Below, piece after piece: positions 41,586 through 51,660 of a stretch of 64,000 bases of DNA (its first letter is position 1; each line of letters starts with the position of its first letter). The stretch comes from Stagonosporopsis chrysanthemi (lineage: Eukaryota > Ascomycota > Dothideomycetes > Pleosporales > Didymellaceae): assembly GCA_022560025.1 (NCBI GenBank), contig JAFISE010000164.1, positions 1 to 64,000 of the forward strand. Direction: 5' to 3'. The notes under the pieces are model-generated. The model was not told the DNA's origin. It searched no databases and worked only from the letters and a program-made list of their open reading frames with translations. A program made the translations under genes and the position numbers.

Positions 41586-43313
41586 ATGTTACGCTTGCAG
41601 GTGGGGCAGAGACCCCTCACCTTGCTGCATCGAGCAGATGCAACAGCGCGCGCCTTCACACCTTCCCGTTTGACTCCACCGCGAATAAGCGCGCTTCGTA
41701 CTGGCCGAAACTTCTTCTCTTCTACTCCAGCACGCAGATTCACACCTGCACTCCAGCGTTTCGACAGATACACCCCAGAACGCATACCAAACGCTGAGTG
41801 GCCGTACCTGTATTCCAAGTACGACAAGATGGCGAACCTCGACTCCTACTTCCAGCAGGTGGACTCCCTGCAAGACAAGTTCATCGACAGGCTCAGGGAA
41901 GCTGTCGCTATCCCCAGTATCAGCTCTGAGGACCAGAGGAGACCAGATGTTGTCAAGGTACGGGTAGCACGGCACCTGTCTCTGAGAGCATGGGACTGAC
42001 AAGCACGACAGATGGGCCACTGGCTCGCGGACCAGATCAAGGCGCTCGGCGGTGAAGTCGAGCTCCGTGAGCTTGGAAAGCAGCCCGGACGCGAGCACCT
42101 CGACCTCCCACCCTGCCTCCTCGGCCGCTACGGAAACGACCCCAAAAAGATCAACGTGCTCGTGTACGGCCACTACGATGTCCAGCCCGCACAGAAGTCG
42201 GATGGCTGGGCGACCGACCCATTCACGTTGAGCATCGACGACAAGGGCCGCATGTACGGACGTGGCAGCACAGACGACAAGGGCCCTGTTCTTGGTTGGT
42301 TGAACGCGATCGAGGCACACCAGAAGGCTGGCGTTGAACTGCCAGTCAACCTCATCATGTGCTTTGAGGGTATGGAGGAGAACGGTTCTGAGGGTCTGGA
42401 TGACACCATCCGCGCCGAGGCGAAGAAGTTCTTCAAGGACGTTGATGTTGTTTGCATTTCGGACAACTACTGGCTGGGCACAGAGAAGCCCTGTCTCACA
42501 TACGGTGTCCGTGGCTGCAACTACTACTCCATTGAACTTGCAGGCCCTGGTGCTGATCTGCACTCTGGTGTCTATGGCGGTGTTTCCCACGAGCCTATGA
42601 CCGACCTGGTCCGTATCATGAACTCGTTCGTCGACCCTGACGGCAAGATCTTGATCAAGGGTATTGACGGGCTTGTCGCTCCCATGACCGAGCAGGAAGA
42701 GGCCCTTTATCCTCCCATTGCATTCACCATGAACGACTTGAAGGAGTCGCTCGGCGGTGAGGTCTCTATTCACGGCACTAAGGAGGAGGCTCTCAAGGCC
42801 AAGATGAGGTACCCTTCGTTGTCTCTGCACGGAATCGAAGGCGCCTTCTACGGCGAGGGAGCCAAGACTGTTATCCCCGCGAAGGTAATTGGCAAGTTCT
42901 CCATCCGCACCGTGCCCAACATGGAGATCGACGCAGTTACCGAGCTTGTCGAGAAGCACGTCAACGACGAGTTTGCCAAGCTCAAGTCGAAGAACAGGAT
43001 GAAGTTCAATGTTCTTCACTGCGGAAAGTGGTGGGTTGAGGACTTCAACCACCCCAACTACACTGCTGCGGCCAAGGCTGTCGAGAGGGTGTTCAACGTC
43101 AAGCCTGATATGACTCGTGAGGGCGGAAGTATTCCAGTCACTCTTACATTCCAGGAGGAGCTTGGAAAGAACGTGCTGCTGCTACCGATGGGAAGCTCGA
43201 CAGATGCGGCGCACTCGATCAACGAGAAGCTGGACAAGAAGAACTACATTGAGGGCACAAAGCTGCTCGGAGCGTACCTGCACTACGTTGGTGCCGAGCT
43301 CAAGCGCGAGTAA
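41586..43313 (+). CDS. DUG1: Cys-Gly metallodipeptidase (M20 family, DUG1/CNDP2-like)
   Basis: Zinc- or manganese-dependent dipeptidase that hydrolyses Cys-Gly in glutathione turnover. Exons 41586-41957 and 42012-43313 (GTACGG donor, ACAG acceptor). From the ATG at 41829 (MANLDSYFQQVDSLQDKF) the protein is 476 aa, the family size. From 41586 it is 557 aa. The extra 81 residues are Arg/Ser-rich without acidic residues until late (RLTPPRISALRTGRNFFSSTPARRF) and look like a mitochondrial presequence. Metal ligands are visible as His in VYGHYDVQP, Asp in GRGSTDDKGP, Glu-Glu in EGMEENGSEG, Asp in CISDNYW, and the final His in MGSSTDAAHS. The ADLHSGVYGG lid motif is present. Both starts may be used. 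Confidence 0.9.
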
Positions 43314-43543
43314 GAATTGCAACGCGCCGTAAATAGTCAAGACGAATCAGATATACCCATTTGACAGACACATGGATTTGAGAGGGGCTTTTGTTGTGTT
43401 TCGTGCAGTGTTGTCGCTCGTCGCGTGTCCCGACTGAACATCGGGAGTCGGCGCAGTTTTTCCGAAAAAGTTCACTTCGCAACCCTTCACCGCAGGCCAT
43501 CACCAGCCGCCGTCGACGTCCGCCTCACGCGTCCAATTGCACA

Positions 43544-44203
43544 ATGTCGGCCAGCAAATCCGTCCTCCGCACATGCGTCAACACACGGCAGCCCTCTCTT
43601 CTGCCCAGGGTGCAATGCCGCCACGAATCCACCGCCCGGCGACATAAGAAGCTGCTCGCGCTCCCCGAAGCACCATCATACACGCCCTCGCGCTCTGAAC
43701 CTTCGCTGGTCTTCAACCCCCCCTCATCTGCACCAAGCGTATACCACACCCCGCTCAAGTTCCTGCCCAAGGACGACAAGCGACGGCAAATGTACAGCGC
43801 TGCCCTCTCCTACTCCAACACCACCGCGCTCCGCCGCCAGTCCTCGCCTGTTGCAGCCCCGGGAACCCCGCTGTCAACGGGCTCGCATCTCCCACCGCGT
43901 CCGACTGCTGCGCTCCCGGCCGCCGTGCGCACACCCTACGAGAAGAAATACCACCTCGACGAGGCGCAGATTGCAGAGATCCGCAAACTGCGCCTCGGCG
44001 ACCCAGACAAGTGGACCAGAGTCAAGCTCGCGGAAAAGTTTGGCTGCAGCCAGTTTTTTGTCGGGATGGTCGTCAAGGTCCCGGAGAAGGCCGCCAGGGT
44101 TAGTCAGGAGCATGAGGCGGCGAGGGAGAAGTGGGGGAAGAGGAGGAGAGAGGCGCGCGAGGAGCGCGAGAGGAGGAAGGTGTTGTGGGGGCGGGATTTG
44201 TAG
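43544..44203 (+). CDS. MRPL20: Mitochondrial large-subunit ribosomal protein mL58 (MRPL20)
   Basis: Component of the mitochondrial 54S ribosomal subunit. A single exon of 219 aa from MSASKSVLRTCVNTRQPSLL, a basic N-terminus typical of mitochondrial targeting. The first half is Pro/Ser-rich (VYHTPLKFLPKDDKRRQMY). The conserved C-terminal half reads RTPYEKKYHLDEAQIAEIRKLRLGDPDKWTRVKLAEKFGCSQFFVGMVV, followed by a strongly charged helix (REKWGKRRREAREERERRKVLWGRDL). The frame is open 51 codons upstream of this ATG, but that part lacks family resemblance. Length and motif order match the fungal mL58 group. Confidence 0.88.
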   Translation: MSASKSVLRTCVNTRQPSLLPRVQCRHESTARRHKKLLALPEAPSYTPSRSEPSLVFNPPSSAPSVYHTPLKFLPKDDKRRQMYSAALSYSNTTALRRQSSPVAAPGTPLSTGSHLPPRPTAALPAAVRTPYEKKYHLDEAQIAEIRKLRLGDPDKWTRVKLAEKFGCSQFFVGMVVKVPEKAARVSQEHEAAREKWGKRRREAREERERRKVLWGRDL

Positions 44204-44587
44204 GCCGTGGATGGTGGATGAAACCATGTGGTTATGCTGAGCATGTGGTGGGCGATGGTGAGGCGACCGTGGCATTGAACACGCAATTGCAAGCGTGTAT
44301 TGCAGAGCAAGGCGAAGACGAACGACGCACGACGCACGAGCGACAATGTGGATAAAACTGTTTCTGCATGGCTGTACGATATCAAGGCCAGACGCGGACA
44401 GCTGGCCGGGCATATGCATACTCAGGAGCTTCTTAGGCGGGCTGTACTTTTTGTAACATACTACTGTCAAATGGCAAGATTCGAAATGCTCACATCGGGT
44501 CTTTTCTGCTGTCGTACAGACTGGACATTCGACACCTCACTGCAATCTGCTCCAGCAATCGGACGCCTGCTTTCCTCCTCTCCAGCT
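44204..44587. other. Intergenic between convergent genes
   Basis: 3' regions of mL58 (plus) and the RecA-like gene (minus). No further feature. Confidence 0.55.
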
Positions 44588-45536
44588 TTATCCCCCTCCG
44601 CTCTCCCTCTCAATCTCAACCCCATGCACCCCAACCCGGAACACAAACCCGTCTCCCGCGCCCTCGCCTCCTCCAGCACCCACCCTCCAGCACTCGAACC
44701 GCCCCCGCCTCACAACCTCCCAACGCTGCCCCCGCTCGGCCTCGGCCTGTTCAACACTCATCTCCGGCGCGAACCTCAGCACCTCCACCCTCCTAACCAC
44801 CAATCGCACCACACCGACACCACCACCCAACGCCACCGGCAGCGCGGGTCGAAACGCAGTCGCCACGACCGACGATGAAGTCAGCACCGCGTTGCAAGAC
44901 AGCAGCGCAACGAGCTTCTGGAGCTCGCTGGTCAGCACGCGGGACGCGGCGCCCAGCGCACTTGCAGAGCTACTGGAGGAGTGTACTGAGTCGGAGTGCG
45001 TATGGCGTATCGACTGTGCAAAGGCGTCGATGTCGTCGAGCAGGAGCGAGTGGATGCGACGGTGCGTACTCTTGTGCTTCTGCGCGCTGAGCAGGTAGTC
45101 CGGCAGCGAGCGCAGGGTGCTGAGCAGAGACGGCCACGACGAGGGGTGGAAGATGTGCACGTGGTCGAGGCTGCGGGCTGTCAGGCTGAGGAGGTCGGCG
45201 CGCGTGCTGGGACTGAGGGCTGTGATGGGGATGCCGAGGGTGGAGACGAGGAGATGCAGGATTGTGCTGGAGAGGCGGGGGATGCTGAAGTGGTGGAGGG
45301 GGTCGAAGAGGATGACTGCTGCTGAGTGGCCGTTGAGGTTGGGGATGGCGGTGGTTGAGGGTGGGAGGATGGCTTGGGCTATGATGAGGTAGAGTAGGGA
45401 GGTTTTACCGGCGCCGGATGGGTGGTGGGTGTGTGGTGGTGATATGAGCTCAAATATCGTTGACGAGGGATCTGCCGTCAAGGTGTCTAGCTCTGGAATG
45501 TTGAAAGGGAGTTTGGTGGTGGTATCGTTGCCTTCG
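44588..45536 (-). CDS. RecA-like ATPase, XRCC2-type DNA repair protein (5' end unresolved)
   Basis: Probably a Rad51 paralogue in recombinational repair; assignment by motif only. The exon 45536-44588 encodes EGNDTTTKLPFNIPELDTL, then a P-loop region with SGAGKTSLLYLI and a Walker B-like strand IHSLLLDDIDAF. The C-terminus ends VHGVEIERESGGG. The classical first glycine of the P-loop is displaced by a PHTHHP insertion, so the Walker A is atypical. A CCAG acceptor at 45537-45540 and an upstream GTGAGT donor imply at least one more 5' exon that I could not fix. The first in-frame ATG-like start reported by simple ORF calling is a TTG codon. The gene is divergent from SOM1. Confidence 0.6.
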
Positions 45537-45845
45537 CTGGTTTGATAATCAGTCCAAGTCGACGCGACTCGTTCCTTTCCAGGATCAGACTGTCAATTGG
45601 AAGAAACTCACATGGCAGACCCCAAAACACGCAGGGAAGCCAAAACCTAAGCAAAGTCAGCTTCCATCGTCAATTCACAATCATGACCCTAACACACCGA
45701 GCTCAATCCCTCAACCTGAACATCCAACAACAGCTTCTCACCCAACCTCTTCGCCTCCACATCACCATTCGTCGCCATTCCCTCTCCAAACCCTTCTCTT
45801 TCGTCTCGCCTCTTCCCTCCTTCCCATAAACCCAAAACGACCTAA
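45482..45845. promoter_or_regulatory. Divergent promoter between RecA-like gene and SOM1
   Basis: At most 364 bp separate the opposing coding regions, and part of it holds the unresolved first exon(s) of the minus gene. A bidirectional promoter is inferred from the layout. Confidence 0.45.
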
Positions 45846-46212
45846 ATGGCACCCGCAGCACCCATCCACACCCTCAGCGCGCTCGAAACGCAAATCAACG
45901 TGCTCCCAAACGGGAAGCCGCGCAAACCGCCCGTGCGGCTGAGCGACTGCGCGCTGAAAGAACTCGTGCAGTATAAATGCAATGTCGAGTTGTCGGCGAA
46001 GACGGGCAAGCCGGACATTATCTGCGAGCCGGTGGTGCGGTTGTTGAGGCAGTAAGTGTGGATCTTGGGGTGCTGGATGGTGGTCTTGGCACGTGGGCGC
46101 GAGTGACGATGCTGATGGATTTGGTAGATGCGCGAACGGGTTGAGTGTTGAGACGACAGCTTGGGAGGGGTGGAAAGCGGGGCAGGAGGGAAGTGGTGAG
46201 AGGGCGAGCTGA
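45846..46212 (+). CDS. SOM1: Mitochondrial inner membrane protease subunit Som1
   Basis: Small accessory subunit of the inner membrane peptidase (Imp1/Imp2), which trims intermembrane-space proteins. Exons 45846-46051 and 46128-46212 (GTAAGT donor, GGTAG acceptor) give 96 aa. The core motif LPNGKPRKPPVRLSDCALKELVQYKCNVE is followed by C-E-P-V-V-R-L-L-R. Across the splice this continues as QCANGLSVETTAWEGWK. The two Cys of the family (CALKELVQYKC, then C of IICEPVV and CANG) are conserved. The second exon is only 85 nt and ends EGSGERAS. Confidence 0.87.
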
Positions 46213-46451
46213 GTCGAGGTGGATGTTGGCAAGTCACGATTAGAGAGACATTGCATGTGGGTTTTGAGGATTTTCGAACAATGATCAATATGGTTTCTGT
46301 TCTTCTGGCACCGAAGGCTATGTTACAACCTCTACGCAATTACTGAATGCCTCGCATGTGCTCAAAAGGCCCGTCCCTGTGCGGCCAGAATGTATATGCA
46401 ACCCCGAACGCCACGCTGTGTAAATGCTTACAAGACCTTATCACTTGCTTT

Positions 46452-47493
46452 TTATACACCTCGCGCTGATTTTCTCCAGTATCGTTGATCGTAATTGACA
46501 TGCACGCCCTCCTCCAGATTGACGTTCCGGTCCACAATAGGCTGCCGTAACTGTCGCTCAACAAGGGGCGCATTCCAGTTGTCGTCGTCCGCCTCCATCT
46601 CAGCCTCCTCCTCCCTTGCGCGTTGCCGGGCCTCGTTTTTCTCGTGCTCTTTCTCTTCGTTAAGAAGATCCGTCATTGCTTCCTGCCATAACTTGTCGCT
46701 GTCTTTCATGCGTTTGCTTCGTTTCCGTTTACCGGCGGTCTGCTTCTGTATACCTGCCTTTTGCGCGGCCATGAGCTTGCGCAAGCTCTGTTCTGCCAAA
46801 ATGCCCTCCTCTGTCGCCTTCTCTCGGATCTTGCGCGGGTCGTTTTCCCGGTTGGTGAATACTGGGGTGGCTTTGTAGGTGTTCTTTGAGGGGAAAGGAG
46901 GAAAGTGCTGTGGTATGTATGTTCGTGCTTCCTTGTCTGTTTTACCGGACAATTCAGGGCCAAGTAATGCGTCGGTACTGATAGGTTGTGGTTCTGGCGG
47001 TGCAGGTGGGTCGAAGTGTGGCTGTAATAACGATGGTGGGATTTCGCCTGTGTCGAAATGCTGTTCAAGAGCCCCCGAGCCGTGGAGGCCAGCGCTTGCG
47101 AGGGCGTATATCCAATCGTGAGCTACAGTCTCGGTGCGGCGCGCGCTGGCCATGGACATGCGCACATTTGCTAGAAATTTGGTCATGTCTGTACTGCATT
47201 AGCCCAGCTCTCCTCACGCGTACAAACTTCGTACATGATTCGACCAGCCCTCTGAACTCTTCCAGCGCATCAGGCCGAGCGCTATCAAATCCCAAAGTCT
47301 TGCATTGTATGGCTATTGCGCGCCGTAATTGCTGATCGTAGAAGTCCTTGCTGTCGCCGAAGCCGAACTCTGCGCTGATAGGGTCTACCATGTGCTGCAC
47401 AGGCTGTGTGTGATGTAGCTGGTGCAGAACCTTGCGTTTCTTTAGCGGCGCTCCCTGACGTGTTGGACCGCTTCCATCGTGGGGTCTCTTCAT
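46452..47493 (-). CDS. TAF8: TFIID subunit TAF8
   Basis: Histone-fold subunit of the general transcription factor TFIID, pairing with TAF10 in the nucleus. Exons 47493-47235 and 47188-46452 on minus (GTACGA donor, ACAG acceptor) give 331 aa. The splice restores VESYMTKFLANVRMSMASARRT in the histone-fold/bromodomain-associated region that starts FYDQQLRRAIAIQCKTLGFDSARPDALEEF. The TAF8 C-terminal signature is YIPQHFPPFPSKNTYKATPVFTNRENDPRKIREKATEE. The tail is a Lys/Glu-rich coiled region ending VNYDQRYWRKSARGV. The start MKRPHDGSGPTRQG is chosen; the frame is open further 5' and another Met lies 18 codons upstream. The gene is divergent from COX9. Confidence 0.92.
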
Positions 47494-47961
47494 AGCTGCG
47501 ATAGCGCCTCCGCTGCTGGCGCTAGAGGGAGAAATGAGGCCTGGCATATGCTTTCCGCGCGATGGGTAGGAAGGAAGAGATGTGCAGGTAGCCGGCTGCG
47601 CAAGGTGGGGACTGAGAGTGACGTCGCATGTGGTATCCACGCGGTTGGGCTGTCGTGAAGCAGAGGTGAGAGGGTGGGTGCGCGAGGGCTCTGCGCGGGC
47701 TGCAGAATTATGCGCACGCGACAATAGGTATTGTGGAAGCGCGGCAACGCTCGGCGGGCGTGTGCTGTCAAGGTGCCTTTCACCTTGAGGTGTGTAGCCT
47801 TTGAGTCGCGGTTCCCCAAAGCGCACAGACCCATGCGCCAAGCACGGATGACAATTGGAACTCACACCACTCCAACTTCACGATCGACCGACGACCTCTA
47901 CCAGCTACCGCAACCCGTACCCCGCCGCAAACCTCTCCACTCTCCGCAAATCTGTTCCACA
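47494..47961. promoter_or_regulatory. Divergent promoter TAF8 / COX9
   Basis: 468 bp between two divergent start codons. A shared regulatory region is inferred from the layout; no specific site is called. Confidence 0.5.
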
Positions 47962-48396
47962 ATGGCCTTCAAACCGATTACTGGCGTACGTGCTGCCATT
48001 GGGCGTGTTGGGCAGCTGCGAACGGGGGACTAATGACTGAAATAGATGCTCCGCCGTCAGGTCGTGCTCGACCTTTCCGTTGCCATGGGTACGTTGGGAG
48101 CCTGCTGCACACCTGGAGAACCTCTTGTAGCTCTCTGAAAGCTCTAGAGGACATGCGCGCAATACGGGGGAAGCTTGGCTGACAGTCAATTGCAGGTCTC
48201 GGTGTCACTGCTGGCTACGGCTGGTGGTATGGTACGTAATCATCAATCTGTTGAGCACTGCAGCATACAACATGCTCCGAAATTACCAGCTCAGGACTCA
48301 CATCTACAAGGCTACCACGTCCCCGCCGTCCGTCACCGTGACGCTTTCTACCAGAAGCTTGAGGACGAGCGTGCCGCAGCCCTTGGCCAGAAATAA
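47962..48396 (+). CDS. COX9: Cytochrome c oxidase subunit VIIa (Cox9)
   Basis: Single-helix accessory subunit of respiratory complex IV in the inner mitochondrial membrane. Four tiny exons: 47962-47985, 48046-48088, 48197-48232 and 48311-48396. All three introns begin GTACGT. Translation is MAFKPITG, MLRRQVVLDLSVAMG, LGVTAGYGWWYG, YHVPAVRHRDAFYQKLEDER and AAALGQK (62 aa). This matches the family in length, the MLRR basic patch before the helix, the aromatic YGWWYG end of the helix, and the hallmark HVPAVRHRDAFY. The last acceptor is AAG rather than CAG or TAG. The gene is too fragmented for simple ORF searches. It is divergent from TAF8. Confidence 0.93.
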
Positions 48397-51300
48397 GCGA
48401 CATTATACCACGAGTAAAGATCTCCTATGTTCTGAGAACGCGAGAATGTATAGAGGGCTGCTGGAGCTGGAACCTAGTGTATCATAGGTGGGGTGGAGCC
48501 CCGAAGGCATGTCAAATCGAATCAGCCAAGTCAACACAAACACCTTGCACGTGTTCCAATCCGTGCTCCCAGTCGTTGTTTCTCAGCCATCATTTTCAGT
48601 CTTTGGAGCTCCTTCCAGCTCTCATCCTTTTTTTCGTCTGTGTTGGAGGCGGCGCTGCTGATGGCTCTCCTATCAGTCTTCCATTATTGAGCGTGCACGC
48701 AGGACCGTGACTTTATCGCCCTGCGACACTAGTCAGCCTATGGAATGTGATCGTGCGGGACTGCATAGGCAACTGACATCTTGACATGAAGGAGCCTGGT
48801 CCGACCACGCTTAGTGTGAGGGAGAAGGTCTGGGGTCAGGGACTGGTATCCCGCTCAGCGTGGATATCAGTCTCGCCAGGCTACACCGCGATCTGCATAG
48901 CGACGTCCTTGCGCGATCCTGACGGATACAAATAGTCCGCGCTCTGATCTTCATCTTCTTTATTTCTTTTTTTCGCGCAGTCAATGCGCTTGCAGCATGG
49001 TTCACAGCAAAAGGTAAATTTCCGCTGAAGGAAAGCAGATCGTAATAAATTTTCCGTATAGCAAGAGTTAAAGTGACCTTTTATTAGGACTTAGGACTTT
49101 ACTACTTTATAGAGTTTAGTACTATAAGCGTCAAGAACGGCGTCCTGTTACGAATTCCGAAGTGAATGGCATCAGTTCGACTGATCGTACTAGGATTGGA
49201 CTTTTCGGCCACACCTGAGCCACGATTTTTGGCGGTCAATTTCTGGACAAGTTGGTTCATACCATTCCATCGTTAGATCGAAAGCTCGGTGGCGTTTCAC
49301 CGATGTTTACTATACACAAACTTACAGTCGATCTTGGCGACAGTGCTTTCACGCTTACAGGAATCAGACCAAATCGACGATATTATTTGTGATTGCGGTT
49401 CGTGCACATGCCTTCTCCACAACGATGTGCTGTCTCCATTTGTGACGCGTGTATTATCTTTCAACGGGCGTCAGCTGTTGTCGCATCAAAGCGTAAGCGA
49501 AACGTCAACTCTGGTGGCCCGTGGTATGGGCAGCACATGAAGTGCTGGTGATCGTAATTGTCATATCAGCCAGCGTCATGTAGACGCGCATGTTGAAGAT
49601 GGCGAACGCCTCAACATTTGTTTTTTTTCCCTCGTCTCGAAGGATGTCGCAGCAAAAGGAGGCTGCCAAAGGACCTACCGTATTGTACCAAGGTTGCAGG
49701 GTAATAAGGGCAAATGACGGCGATCATGGCGCACCCTTCAAGGTTAGGCGCCTGCAGCCCACCGCCAAGTATGTACGGGATCGACGACACATGCCCTGCA
49801 GGTGGTCGAGGGAGAGAACAAAGTTGTCGTCAGAAGGTAATACAAAGTCAAGCATGTCGAATGTCGACAGTCAGCAGTCAACCTCAGTGGTTCGGTATCT
49901 ACTGGACGGTGGTCACTGACGTGCAGCATGGTTCCAGGTTAGCCTGCAACCTAGCCGTACGGCTACGCTGGCTCATGTGGGTCCACGGCCCTGGAGCTGG
50001 AGCTGCGCTATGCAAAGCTAGGGTAACGGTGATTAACGCAACGACCAACGAAGTCTGAGGGGACCAGGGATTCTCACGACGCTGAGGAAATTTCAAAGAG
50101 GCTCAGGCGCAGACTGGATATTGCATGTAAGCGCACAGAAGCAGCGCTGGATAGAGTTCTAGAGAAGGACTTGCTGACATGCGAGCGCGGCCCTCGCAGC
50201 AGGGTGTGGAGAGGCTGTAGAGGTTAGTCTGAGCTAGCAGACAAGTGCTGGCCGGATTCCGTAGCTCAGTGCGACCGCCACTTATTGCGCGAAGGACGAT
50301 GGGGCGTCACGCCGCTGTTCCCCCTCAGAAGCAAAGACGCCAGACAGGACGCAAACGCAAAGGCAAAGGGCGCCGAGTGCTCGCCCTCATCACCAGACGG
50401 GGGGCAGCGGACAGCAGATCGGGCTAGGCTAGCGGCGTGCAGCGGCTGGATGCCATGTCGAGATGGGAGGGTGGACGGTGCGCGCATGCTGGGCGTTGTG
50501 TGGTCGTGCGCTGTGGGTCGGATTGGGCACGTCGCTCAAGTGAAACCTGCCATGGTCGAGTCTCCCGCGCCAGGCGAGGACTGCTGCAAATGCGAGACGG
50601 GCTCGAGGAAGCTTTTGTTATGGAGCCCTGACTGCATATCGATGTGCAAGTGCATGTTGACGAAGGGAGCCATGATTGCACCGCCGGCCTATCACGCCGA
50701 CGAGTTCCTGCTGCTTGGGGCCGGTGATGTGGCCAGTGAGGCTTGCTTCGCGGATGACTATTCAGCTGTGCGACCAGGCAATCGAACGGAAATCTGCGAT
50801 GCGCTGCCTGCTTTCCCCTGCAAGACGGCTGCCTGCAAAGACACACACACAGACACATACACAGACACACACACACACATACACAGATACACACACACAG
50901 CACCTCTTTTATTCTACGCGCTGAGCAGCTGCCAAAAAGGAGAGAAATCCCCGCGCTGTTCGGGGCGGACTGCAAGTCGACTTGGTGCTGCCGCTGCCAC
51001 GACGTCTGCAAGACCCTGGACCTGCCGCTAACTCTTACTTTCCGTGGTTGCATGGCTTGCGCTCCACCAGACTCACCGTCCACATTCTCACGCAGCCCAG
51101 CGGCCCTGCAAACCTCGTCCTGCTGTCTCTCTACCTGCCCGGCCCCTTTGGACGCGCTGCGTGCAGAATCTGTCGCAGCGACCGCAGCATCTCTCCGCGC
51201 GCTCGACCGCTGCATCCGGCACTGCTCTTGGCCGCCGCAGTACCACCTACCGCCCAGTGTCGATCCCATACGAACGATCCGCAGCGGCCCTCGACTGTTT

Positions 51301-51660
51301 GCTCCCGCATCCCTCGCCCATCCTTCCTCCACCACGCCACAGTCCACGAATCAAGACGGACGCTGGCGACCTGCTAGCCACTGTGTGTGCTAGGTCTGTC
51401 GCTCGCCTTTGCGACAATCAAACGCACGCCGCACTTGCTTTTCCCGCGCAGCCTCGACGGGCGCCCAACTCGACCGCCGACTGCACGCCTCGACGCTGAC
51501 CAGCACCACCACTCCTGCTCCTGCGCATCCTCACGACTGCCGCCCCCCTGCATGCGTATCGCCATCTACCGGTCCTGCGGCACTGCACCGCCCTGCTTCT
51601 CCTACTGACGTAACCTCCGACTGTGCGACACCGACGGCTCCAGACAGCCGTGCGCCCGCC
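48397..51660. other. Long intergenic region upstream of MED15
   Basis: About 3.3 kb without a supported gene. It contains an AT-rich patch at about 49040-49130 (runs of ttta and tacttta), an AC-rich microsatellite at 50841-50902, and a long GC-rich leader that stays open upstream of MED15. Some frames of 100-300 codons exist but are repeat-driven or antisense and show no domains. Confidence 0.5.
50841..50902 (+). repeat. AC/ACAC(G,T)AC microsatellite
   Basis: About 60 bp of imperfect CA repeats interspersed with gacac and tacac units. Simple-sequence repeat, not CRISPR-like. Confidence 0.85.

Noticed and set aside
41589..43052. 487-codon minus frame
   Set aside because: Antisense shadow of the DUG1-like gene, whose sense frame has full M20 motifs.
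50841..50902. CA-repeat tract as a CRISPR-like or regulatory array
   Set aside because: Short imperfect dinucleotide repeat with no spacers; an ordinary microsatellite.
51409..51660. MED15 start at the beginning of the open frame
   Set aside because: The extra 84 codons are Ser/Pro/Thr-rich with no homology. MQMNNPNMMQQNG is the family-like start.
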